This document shows, piece by piece, positions 7,500-14,019 of a DNA stretch of 64,000 nucleotides. The stretch is from DASPKT01 sp035626475 (lineage in GTDB: Bacteria > Pseudomonadota > Alphaproteobacteria > Azospirillales > Azospirillaceae). The notes under the pieces were generated by a model. The model was given only the letters and a program-made list of their open reading frames with translations, was not told the DNA's origin and did not search any database. Within the stretch, counting starts at the first letter, position 1, and each line of letters begins with the position of its first letter. Location: the NCBI GenBank assembly GCA_035626475.1, contig DASPNP010000010.1, positions 62,001 through 126,000 of the forward strand, given 5' to 3'. A program made the translations under genes and the position numbers.

Positions 7500-8726
7500 A
7501 TGCGTTTCGCCCTCGCCGCCGCGCTCGTCCTGACCTTGTCCGCCGCTCCGGCCGCCGCCGAGAGCTGGACCGGGCCGGAGCGGGCGCTGATCGCCAGCCT
7601 CTCCCTGGACAAGCTGGGGCCGGTGCCGCCGGACCCCTCAAACCGGGTGGCGGACGATCCCAGGGCGGCCGCACTGGGGAAGGCGCTGTTCTTCGACCAG
7701 CGGCTGAGCGGCGACGGCACCATCTCCTGCGCCAGCTGCCACAAGCCGGAGCAGGGCTTCCAGGACGGGCTGGAGCTGGGGCACGCCGCCGGCATGACCA
7801 ACCGCCGGACCATGCCGATCGAGGGCACGGGGCGGCTGCCCTGGCTGTTCTGGGACGGCCGCGCCGACAGCCTCTGGGCCCAGGCGCTGGGCCCGCTGGA
7901 GAGCAAGGTCGAGCATGACGGCACCCGCACCCGCTATGCCCACGAGATATCGTCCCACCACCGCGCCGCCTACGAGGCCCTGTTCGGCCCGCTGCCGCGC
8001 CTCGACCACCTGCCGCGCGACGCGGGACCCCTGGGCCGCCAGGCGGAGCGGCGGGCCTGGGAGGCCATGGCGCCGGCCGACCGCGCCGCCGTGGACCGGG
8101 TCTTCGCCAATATCGGCAAGGCCCTGGCCGCCTTCCAGCGCACGCTCGACCCGGCGCCCGGCCGCTTCGACCGCTACGCCGCGGCGCTTGGGGCCGGCAA
8201 GCCCGCCAAGGGCATCCTGACGGCGGAGGAGGAGGCCGGGCTGAAGCTCTTCATCGGCAAGGGGCAGTGCGTGAACTGCCACAACGGGCCGCTGCTGACC
8301 GACGGGCACTTCCACAATACCGGCGTCCCGCCGGTGAGCAACCTGCCGCCCGACCGGGGCCGCGCCGACGGCGTCCGCCATGTCCTGGCCGATCCGTTCA
8401 ACTGCCTGGGCCCGCACAGCGACGCCAAACCGGAGGAGTGCGCCGAGCTGCGCTTCGCCGTGACCGAGGGGCCCGAGCTGCTGCGCGCCTTCAAGCCGCC
8501 CGGCCTGCGCGGCGTGGCCGGCCGCGAGCCCTACATGCATGCCGGCCAGATCCCGACCCTGGCCAAGGTGCTGGACCATTACAACCGCGCCCCGCCCGCC
8601 CCCGAGGGCCACAGCGAGCTGAAGCCGCTGGGCCTGAGCCCGGCGGAACTGGCCCAGCTCGAGGCCTTCCTGCGCACCCTCGACCCCGAGGCCCCGCGCA
8701 AGCAGGCCGCGGAGGCGGCGCGATAG
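7500..8726 (+). CDS. Di-haem cytochrome c peroxidase (CcpA/MauG family)
   Basis: 408 residues with a cleavable signal peptide (LAAALVLTLSAAPAAAESW). Two haem-attachment motifs are present: CASCH at 77-81 and CVNCH at 257-261, the expected arrangement for bacterial di-haem peroxidases. GKALFFDQRLSGDGTISC and MHAGQIPTLAKVLDHYN are typical family segments. Bacterial cytochrome c peroxidases reduce hydrogen peroxide with electrons from small cytochromes, while MauG and MbnH relatives oxidise tryptophan or tyrosine residues of partner proteins. The tight link to the FixH-like lipoprotein could mean that the lipoprotein is such a partner, but this is conjecture. A composite inverted repeat follows the stop. 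Confidence 0.88.
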   Translation: MRFALAAALVLTLSAAPAAAESWTGPERALIASLSLDKLGPVPPDPSNRVADDPRAAALGKALFFDQRLSGDGTISCASCHKPEQGFQDGLELGHAAGMTNRRTMPIEGTGRLPWLFWDGRADSLWAQALGPLESKVEHDGTRTRYAHEISSHHRAAYEALFGPLPRLDHLPRDAGPLGRQAERRAWEAMAPADRAAVDRVFANIGKALAAFQRTLDPAPGRFDRYAAALGAGKPAKGILTAEEEAGLKLFIGKGQCVNCHNGPLLTDGHFHNTGVPPVSNLPPDRGRADGVRHVLADPFNCLGPHSDAKPEECAELRFAVTEGPELLRAFKPPGLRGVAGREPYMHAGQIPTLAKVLDHYNRAPPAPEGHSELKPLGLSPAELAQLEAFLRTLDPEAPRKQAAEAAR

Positions 8727-8740
8727 GGGGGCTGCTTCGC

Positions 8741-8937
8741 AGGCGTGCGTGCTTCGACAGGCTCAGCATGGGGAAGTTCTTGCTGCTCCCGGTCATAGGC
8801 AGCGTTGATGCTGTGCGTCCTTCGACAGGCTCCGGATGAGGATGTATTTGCTGCTCCCGGCCAAGCTTGCGCGGATGGTGACAGGAATGCCTGGCATCCC
8901 CCCTTCCTCATCCTGAGCTTGTCGAAGGACGCACCAC
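8741..8937. repeat. Composite inverted repeat, copy 2 (double left arm)
   Basis: Two direct left arms containing TTCGACAGGCTC occur at 8744-8770 and 8811-8840. Each is followed by TGCTGCTCCCGG, and one right arm lies at 8907-8935 (CTCATCCTGAGCTTGTCGAAG). The words AGCGTTGATG and GCCTGGCATCCCCC are shared with other copies. It lies between the convergent peroxidase and GlxA-type regulator genes, where a terminator would sit. Confidence 0.87.
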
Positions 8938-8972
8938 GCTTCAGCCTCTCCGAGCCCCTGCTCGACGAACCT

Positions 8973-9959
8973 TCACCCCCGCCCCACCGCGCTGGGGCAG
9001 GTACCGTAGCGGCGCTGGAAGGCGCGGCGGAGGTTGCGCTCGTCGGCGAAGCCGGTCTGGCGGGCGACGTCCTTCAGCAGCGGCGCGCCCGACTGCAGCC
9101 GGCGCCGCGCCTCCTCCAGCCGGACCTCGGCGACGTAGTCGGCCGGGGGCTGGCCGACCCGTTCCCGGAACCGGCGGCTGAAATGGCGGACGCTCATGCC
9201 GGCGCGGGCGGCCAGCGCCTCCACCGACAGATCCTCGGCCGGGTTCTCCAGGATCCAGAGCTGCAGCTGGCCCAGCCGGTCGTCGCGGCGCTCGGCGTCC
9301 AGATGGCGGCTGCGCTGGCGGTCGCCGGCCGGGCGGCGGCGCTGCACCACCAGCTCCTCCGCCACCGCCACCGACAGGGCCTTGCCCCAGTCGCGCTCGA
9401 CCAGCGCCAGCGCGAGGTCGATGCCGGTCGTCACCCCGGCTGAGGTGAAGATGCCGCCGCTCTCCACATAGATGGCGTCGGGCCGAACGCGGCAGCCGGG
9501 GGCCATCGCCGCCAGCCTGTCGCAATAGCGCCAATGCGTCGTCGCCTCGCGCCCATCCAGCAGCCCGGCCGCCGCCAGCACCAGCGCGCCGTTGCAGATG
9601 GAGCCGACCGTCGTGCCGCCGTCCCGCGCCCGCTCCCGCAGCCAGTCCAGCAGCCCTGGATCGGCGCAGGCGCGCTCATAGCCGATGCCGCCGGTGACCA
9701 GCAGCAGGTCGGCCGGACCGGCCTCGCGGAGACTGCGGTGGACCATGAATTCCAGCCCGTTGGACAGGGGCAGGGGCCCGGTCTCGGCCGCGACCAGCTC
9801 CACCGTATAGGCCGGGTCGGCGCGGCCGGCATGGTCGCGCAGCCAGCGGGTGGCGCGGGAGAACACCTCCAGCGGCCCGGCGATGTCCAGGATTTGGGCG
9901 TCGGGATAGACCAGCATCTGGACCGACAGGGTCTTCCGCATCCGCAGGTCTGCCGACAT
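8973..9959 (-). CDS. GlxA-family regulator: DJ-1/PfpI domain plus AraC helix-turn-helix
   Basis: 328 residues. Residues about 10-175 form a DJ-1/PfpI-like domain with the nucleophile-elbow Cys122 in GSICNGALVLAAAG. Residues about 220-320 form an AraC/XylS DNA-binding domain (LSVEALAARAGMSVRHFSRRF and DVARQTGFADERNLRRAFQRR). GlxA-type proteins are transcription activators in which the enzyme-like domain is a sensor. The ATG at 9957-9959 follows AGGAGCGG. It is divergent from an exported DJ-1/PfpI protein (103 nt between starts) that resembles its own N-terminal domain, so that gene is the obvious regulatory target. Confidence 0.9.
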   Translation of the reverse strand: MSADLRMRKTLSVQMLVYPDAQILDIAGPLEVFSRATRWLRDHAGRADPAYTVELVAAETGPLPLSNGLEFMVHRSLREAGPADLLLVTGGIGYERACADPGLLDWLRERARDGGTTVGSICNGALVLAAAGLLDGREATTHWRYCDRLAAMAPGCRVRPDAIYVESGGIFTSAGVTTGIDLALALVERDWGKALSVAVAEELVVQRRRPAGDRQRSRHLDAERRDDRLGQLQLWILENPAEDLSVEALAARAGMSVRHFSRRFRERVGQPPADYVAEVRLEEARRRLQSGAPLLKDVARQTGFADERNLRRAFQRRYGTCPSAVGRG

Positions 9960-10062
9960 CGCACCGCTCCTGGCCTGAACTGGCCCCTGGCCGTCCGACC
10001 GCGGCCCCGTCCCGCCGCTACTATCGCGCGACCTGGAACGGGCGCCAAGGAAAGGATGGGAC

Positions 10063-10755
10063 ATGGACAGGCGGGACTTCATCGGCGCGGCGGGCGCATC
10101 GGCCCTGGCCCTCTTCCATGGCGGGGAGGCCGGCGCGCAAGGGCCCGGGCGGCTGCCGGAGCGGAACGAGGTGCGCGTCGCCTTCCTGCTGGGCGACCAG
10201 GCCAACGTCATCGACACGTTCGGGCCGTGGGAGGTCTTCCAGGACACGCAGGTGCCCGGCCTGTTCGGCCGCTCCAACCCGTTCCGCCTTTACACGGTGG
10301 GGCCGGACCGCGACCCGGTGCGGATGACCGGCGGGCTTACGGTGCTGCCGCGCCACACGATCGGGGACGCGCCGCCGCCGCATCTCATCGTCGTCCCGGC
10401 CCAGACCGCCACGGACGCCGCGCGCGACTGGCTGAAGGCGGCCTCGGCCGAAGCCGACGTGACGCTGTCCATCTGCACCGGCGCCTTCCAGCTGGCGCGG
10501 GCGGGGCTGCTGGATGGGCTGCGGGCGACGACCCACCACCAGTTCTGGGACAGCTTCGCCCGGCAGTTCCCCGGGGTGGACCTGCACCGGGGCCTGCGCT
10601 TCATCGACAATGGCCGCATCGCCACCGCCGGCGGCCTGACCTCGGGCATCGATCTGGCGCTGCACATCGTCCAGCGCTACTACGGGCCCGAGGTCGCGGC
10701 GGCGACGGCGGCGTACATGGAATATGCGGGCGAGGGCTGGCGCACGCCGGCCTGA
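10063..10755 (+). CDS. Exported DJ-1/PfpI-family protein (Tat signal)
   Basis: 230 residues. The N-terminus MDRRDFIGAAGASALALF is a twin-arginine (RRDFIG) signal, followed by a DJ-1/PfpI domain with Cys138 in LSICTGAFQLARAG. The segment GLLDGLRATTHHQFWDSFA aligns with GLLDGREATTHWRYCDRLA of the divergent regulator, and both end in a GIDLAL(H/A) stretch, so the two are paralogous. It lacks a DNA-binding domain. Members may be amidases, glyoxalases or isonitrile hydratases; the reaction is not evident. Tat export suggests a folded periplasmic enzyme. It converges on the aldo/keto reductase gene with only 6 nt between stops. Confidence 0.82.
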   Translation: MDRRDFIGAAGASALALFHGGEAGAQGPGRLPERNEVRVAFLLGDQANVIDTFGPWEVFQDTQVPGLFGRSNPFRLYTVGPDRDPVRMTGGLTVLPRHTIGDAPPPHLIVVPAQTATDAARDWLKAASAEADVTLSICTGAFQLARAGLLDGLRATTHHQFWDSFARQFPGVDLHRGLRFIDNGRIATAGGLTSGIDLALHIVQRYYGPEVAAATAAYMEYAGEGWRTPA

Positions 10756-10761
10756 GGCCCG

Positions 10762-11793
10762 CTACCAGCGCGTCGGCTTGGGGTTGCGGGCGTCGAAGCC
10801 CATCTGGTGCCAGTAGGGATAGGGCGGGTGGCGCCGGCTGGCCGCCTCCAGGCGCGCCACCTGCTCCGGCGACAGGCTCCAGCCGACGGCGCCGAGATTC
10901 TGGCGCAGCTGCTCCTCGGTGCGGGCGCCGATGACCAGCGTGGCCACGGTGGGGCGGGTCAGCAGCCAGTTCAGCGCCACCTGCGGTACCGTCTTGCCGA
11001 CCTCGGCCGCCACCGCCTCCAGCGCGTCGACGACGGTGTAGAGATACTCGTCCTCCACCAGCGGCCCGCCCGCCTCGCCGCCCGAGGCGATGCGGCCGGC
11101 GGCCGGGGGCTGGCCCCGCCGGATCTTGCCGGTCAAGCGGCCCCAGCCCAGCGGGCTCCAGGCCATCAGCCCGACGCCCTGGTCCAGCCCCAGCGGCATC
11201 AGCTCCCATTCATAGTCGCGGCCGACCAGCGAGTAATAGGCCTGGTGCGCGACATAGCGATTGAGCCCGTACTTCTCCGAGGTCGCCAGCGCCTTCATCA
11301 GGTGCCAGCCCGAGAAATTGGAGGCGCCGATATAGCCGATCTTGCCTGATGTGATCAGGTCGTCCAGCGCCCGCAGCGTCTCCTCCACCGGCGTCAGCGC
11401 GTCGAAGCCGTGCATGAAGTAGATGTCGATGTGGTCGGTACCGAGGCGCTTGAGGCTCGCCTCGCAGGCGCGGACCAGATGGTGGCGCGAGGAGCCCAGG
11501 TCGTTCGGCCCGTCGCCCATGGGGAAGGTCGCCTTGGTGGAGATAAGCACCTTGTCGCGCCGGCCCTTGACGGCCTGGCCCAGGATCTCCTCCGACGCGC
11601 CGCGCGAATAGACGTCGGCGGTGTCGAACAGCGTGACACCTGCTTCCAGGCAGAGATCGACCATGCGCGTCGCCTCGGCCACGTCGGTGCTGCCCCAGCG
11701 CTGGAAGAACTCGGTCGTGCCGCCGAAGGTGCCGGTGCCGAAGGTGAGGGCCGGGACCTTCAGGCCCGAGCGTCCGAACTGCCGATATTCCAT
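10762..11793 (-). CDS. Aldo/keto reductase
   Basis: 343 residues forming a (beta/alpha)8 NADPH-dependent oxidoreductase. The tetrad is visible: Asp and Tyr in LFDTADVYSRGASEE, Lys in LISTKATFP, and His in IDIYFMHGFDALTP. GKIGYIGASNFSGW and LVIGARTEEQLRQNL are typical of the AKR family, the latter being the cofactor-binding region. This subgroup resembles general stress or ketone reductases of the YajO/Gfo-adjacent type; the substrate is unknown. The ATG at 11793 follows GGAGGAG, and the longer frame upstream has no such site. A NsrR-type box lies about 120 nt upstream of its start, but it is nearer to the divergent membrane-protein gene. Confidence 0.9.
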   Translation of the reverse strand: MEYRQFGRSGLKVPALTFGTGTFGGTTEFFQRWGSTDVAEATRMVDLCLEAGVTLFDTADVYSRGASEEILGQAVKGRRDKVLISTKATFPMGDGPNDLGSSRHHLVRACEASLKRLGTDHIDIYFMHGFDALTPVEETLRALDDLITSGKIGYIGASNFSGWHLMKALATSEKYGLNRYVAHQAYYSLVGRDYEWELMPLGLDQGVGLMAWSPLGWGRLTGKIRRGQPPAAGRIASGGEAGGPLVEDEYLYTVVDALEAVAAEVGKTVPQVALNWLLTRPTVATLVIGARTEEQLRQNLGAVGWSLSPEQVARLEAASRRHPPYPYWHQMGFDARNPKPTRW

Positions 11794-11909
11794 CGCCAAG
11801 TCTCCTCCATCGCGTCTCGTCCAGGGGCCCCTGGCTAGCACGATCCCGGCCGGCCGGGCAGGGGTGGGGCACCCCGATCCTCGACGGCTTCGGGGGTACT
11901 CCCGCCAGC

Positions 11910-11934
11910 AAAGATGCATCGTTCATGCTTCTTT
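11910..11934. promoter_or_regulatory. Candidate NsrR-type operator
   Basis: AAAGATGCAT, five bases, ATGCTTCTTT: an inverted repeat with 9 of 10 pairs, matching the known NsrR pattern (AAGATGCAT, five bases, ATGCATCTT) at all but one base. It lies in the divergent region between the aldo/keto reductase and the small membrane-protein gene, 1.4 kb from nsrR. A second word, ATACCACTTT, occurs at 11963-11972 and again, on the opposite strand, just upstream of nsrR at 13295-13304. Confidence 0.55.
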
Positions 11935-12014
11935 GAAGCTTGCGTATAAAGCGGCATGTGATATACCACTTTAGAAAGGCTGGTGACGGCCTGTGGACAT
12001 ACCGAAGGAGGGGA

Positions 12015-12530
12015 ATGATGAGCATCGCCGCTTACGCCTGGGACGGTCCCGCCACCCGCGATACGACCCGCGCCACCCGTGCCGGGGAACACCGGCCCGC
12101 GCTGAGGCTGACCACGCCCTTGGCCGTCCCGGCGGCCGCCGCGGAGGCTGGCAAGGATGTCGGGGCGCTGCCGATGCGCGCCGCGCCCGACCTGCCGGTG
12201 GCGGTCGGCTGGATGATGGTCGGCTGCTACGGCTGGATCCTCGGCGCCTTCTGGCTGACCTTCGGCGCCGGCGCGTCGAGCGCCTTCATGGTGGCGGTCA
12301 GCACCGCCTACACCGCCATGTATCTCGGCGTGCCCTATCTCTTCCTGCGGATGGAGCCGAAGCGGCCGGGCGACCGCGCGCCGACCCTGGCCGCCTTCCT
12401 GGCCCGGGGCATGGAGACCTGGACCGGCCATTGCACCGCCGGCGCCGCGCTGGGCCAGATGTTCGCCGTCCCGCTGGCGCTGGGCTTCGCCGCCAGCGCG
12501 CTGGGCATCGTCATCGCCGCGGTGCGGTGA
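12015..12530 (+). CDS. Small multi-pass membrane protein of unknown function
   Basis: 171 residues with no family I recognise. After about 65 polar residues come three likely membrane helices: VAVGWMMVGCYGWILGAFW, AFMVAVSTAYTAMYLGVPYLF and a C-terminal one ending ALGIVIAAV. A loop between helices two and three contains METWTGHCTAG. The start is one of two adjacent ATGs (12015 or 12018) just after a strong GAAGGAGGGG ribosome site. The upstream region holds an NsrR-type box, and the convergent neighbour encodes NsrR, so a nitric-oxide-linked role is a reasonable guess. A respiratory or metal/haem-handling function would fit the helices, but nothing proves it. Confidence 0.75.
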   Translation: MMSIAAYAWDGPATRDTTRATRAGEHRPALRLTTPLAVPAAAAEAGKDVGALPMRAAPDLPVAVGWMMVGCYGWILGAFWLTFGAGASSAFMVAVSTAYTAMYLGVPYLFLRMEPKRPGDRAPTLAAFLARGMETWTGHCTAGAALGQMFAVPLALGFAASALGIVIAAVR

Positions 12531-12591
12531 GGGGGCGCTTTGTCCCTCAGACCCCTTATGGGGCCACTCAAGACTTGGTGGCGTGCGATGA

Positions 12592-12724
12592 TCCCCTCTC
12601 CCCCTGGGAGAGGGTTAGGGTGAGGGGGTAAGAGGGTAGGGGAAGGGCGGCTTCATTGAAGTTTGCGGACAGCTCCGCAATCCCGTACCCCCTCTCCCTG
12701 TCCCTCTCCCCCTGGGAGAGGGGG
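12592..12724. repeat. Pair of CCCTCTCCC hairpin repeats
   Basis: Two copies of a perfect 9-bp hairpin (CCCTCTCCC, loop CCT, GGGAGAGGG) lie at 12594-12614 and 12702-12722. The first is followed by TTAGGGTGAGGGGG and the second is preceded by TACCCCCTCTCCC. Similar 'CTCTCCC...GGGAGAGGGTTAGGGTGAGG' repeats are common dispersed intergenic elements in Proteobacteria. They sit between the convergent membrane-protein and nsrR genes and may also terminate transcription from both sides. No gene is visible in the 288-nt gap. Confidence 0.8.
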
Positions 12725-12818
12725 CGGCAGTCAGGCGGACGGGCTTCCGAGACGCCCGTTTCGAGTGTGAAGAGGGGCGCCATCCGTCCCCTCCCGCAAA
12801 GAGCGATAGAAAATGGCC

Positions 12819-13286
12819 TCACGCCGGCTCGGGCACAGGCGCGGGAGCCGGCAGGGCCAGCAGGGCGCCCAGGCTGCGGCGGGGGCGGACCAGGTCGGCC
12901 AGCGTGTACTCGTCCAGCACGCCGAGGAACGCCCGCAACGCCTCGTTCAATGCAGATTTCAGCACGCAGGACGGCGCCAGGCGGCAGCCCCCGGGGCCGG
13001 CATCGGCGCCGAAGCACTCGACGATGCACATGTCCTGCTCGGTGAAGCGCACCACCTCGCCGACGCGGATGGCCTCGGGCGCGCGGGCCAGGCGCAGCCC
13101 GCCGCCGCGCCCGCGCACCGTCTCGACATAGCCGCCCTGGCCCAGCTGGTGGACGATCTTCATCAGATGGTTCTTCGAGATGCCGTAGGCCGCGGAGATC
13201 TCGGCCACGGTCGCCAGCCCCTCTCCCTTCAGCGCCAGGAAGATCAGGGTGCGCAGCGCATAGTCCGAGTAGCTGGAGAGGTGCAT
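12819..13286 (-). CDS. nsrR: NsrR, Rrf2-family nitric-oxide-sensing repressor
   Basis: 155 residues. The N-terminal winged helix (SSYSDYALRTLIFLALKGEG, then YGISKNHLMKIVHQLGQGGYV and VRGRGGGLRLA) and the cysteine segment match NsrR rather than IscR: Cys91, Cys101 and Cys107 align with the three iron-sulfur ligands of E. coli NsrR, and an extra Cys87 is present. The tail DEYTLADLV is also characteristic. NsrR represses nitric-oxide detoxification genes, and its cluster is destroyed by NO. The ATG at 13286 is chosen by alignment; the open frame upstream is non-coding. Probable local targets are the membrane protein at 12015 and possibly nsrR itself. Confidence 0.88.
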   Translation of the reverse strand: MHLSSYSDYALRTLIFLALKGEGLATVAEISAAYGISKNHLMKIVHQLGQGGYVETVRGRGGGLRLARAPEAIRVGEVVRFTEQDMCIVECFGADAGPGGCRLAPSCVLKSALNEALRAFLGVLDEYTLADLVRPRRSLGALLALPAPAPVPEPA

Positions 13287-14019
13287 GCTCTCACCAAAGT
13301 GGTATGAAGGATGAATGTATAAGCCGCCGGCGCCGGGGCCGCAAGGCCCGCGCGCTCCCCTCCCGGCGGCTCTCCACAAAGGCGCTGGCCGGAAAAGCGC
13401 TGGCGGCGCGCGCCCCGGTGGTGTCGGGGGCAGCGGTCGAAGGCGCGGTGACCTGCGCACCGCCAGCTGCCGTGGAGATGGGGACCGGCACCGGCCGCAC
13501 CCATTGCCCAAAAGGTCAGTATGCCGGGATGGCACGGCCGAAGTGGCCAGCCGAAACTTGCGAATTTGAAAAACTCCCGAAAATACCGGCCATTTCCCCC
13601 TTCTCACGGGTGGGTTTTCGGGCGGTTGCGGATGGTGGCGGGCCAGTAGTCGTCGCGCTGCCGCTGTCAATCATGTTTGCGAATGGCGCAATGCATCCTG
13701 CCGATATTCTGCACAACTTATAGTTTATCGAAGTAATGCTGCCAGTTCTGTTGGGGATCGGCTGACGACTATAAGGCTTGTGTAAGACTAATATTCCAAC
13801 GGGGCAGAATCCTTAGGCAGGTATAGCAAAAAAGGGCTAAGACTCTGCTTTGCCACCTCTTTCGTGAGTGGTAGGCTTTTCCGCTTTTCGGTCCCTATCC
13901 GACCGGAAAGTTCAGGCCCCCAGGCGGAAGCGGTCCCTATCCGCCTGGGCAGGCTTGAGAAACGGATAAAGCCGACCGTCCGGGCCACGCGTCCGGCCGG
14001 CGAAGAGAGGAACCGACCG
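13287..14019. other. Long intergenic region upstream of the giant RTX gene
   Basis: 733 nt between the divergent nsrR and RTX genes. The first about 40 nt hold the nsrR promoter (with the ATACCACTTT word on the minus strand). From about 13660 to 13870 the base composition drops clearly below the surrounding GC content, with A/T-rich words such as TTATAGTTTATCG and ACTAATATTCC, typical of a promoter zone. Two tandem hairpins follow at 13884-13949. I see no convincing gene; short open frames here lack ribosome sites and coding bias. Confidence 0.7.
13884..13949 (+). promoter_or_regulatory. Two tandem hairpins in the leader of the giant RTX gene
   Basis: Hairpin 1 (13884-13910) pairs CUUUUCGGUC with GACCGGAAAG (10 bp including one U-G) around the loop CCUAUCC. 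Hairpin 2 (13919-13949) pairs CCCAGGCGGA with UCCGCCUGGG (10 perfect bp) around an 11-nt loop. Both contain the identical 13-mer CGGTCCCTATCCG (13889-13901 and 13931-13943), spaced exactly 42 nt apart. The element ends 70 nt before the chosen ATG. It could be a structured RNA leader or, since 42 nt is four helical turns, a double protein-binding site. It does not match a riboswitch class I know. Confidence 0.55.

Noticed and set aside
9960..10062. Repeated CTGGCC words between the divergent GlxA-type and DJ-1 genes as an operator.
   Set aside because: The spacings are irregular (10 and 7 nt), and the word is common in GC-rich DNA.
13530..13570. TGGCACGG as a sigma-54 promoter.
   Set aside because: No TGC box occurs at the required distance.
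13884..13949. The leader hairpins as a cyclic-di-GMP or other known riboswitch.
   Set aside because: I could not match the conserved cores of the classes I know. They are reported only as an unknown structured element.
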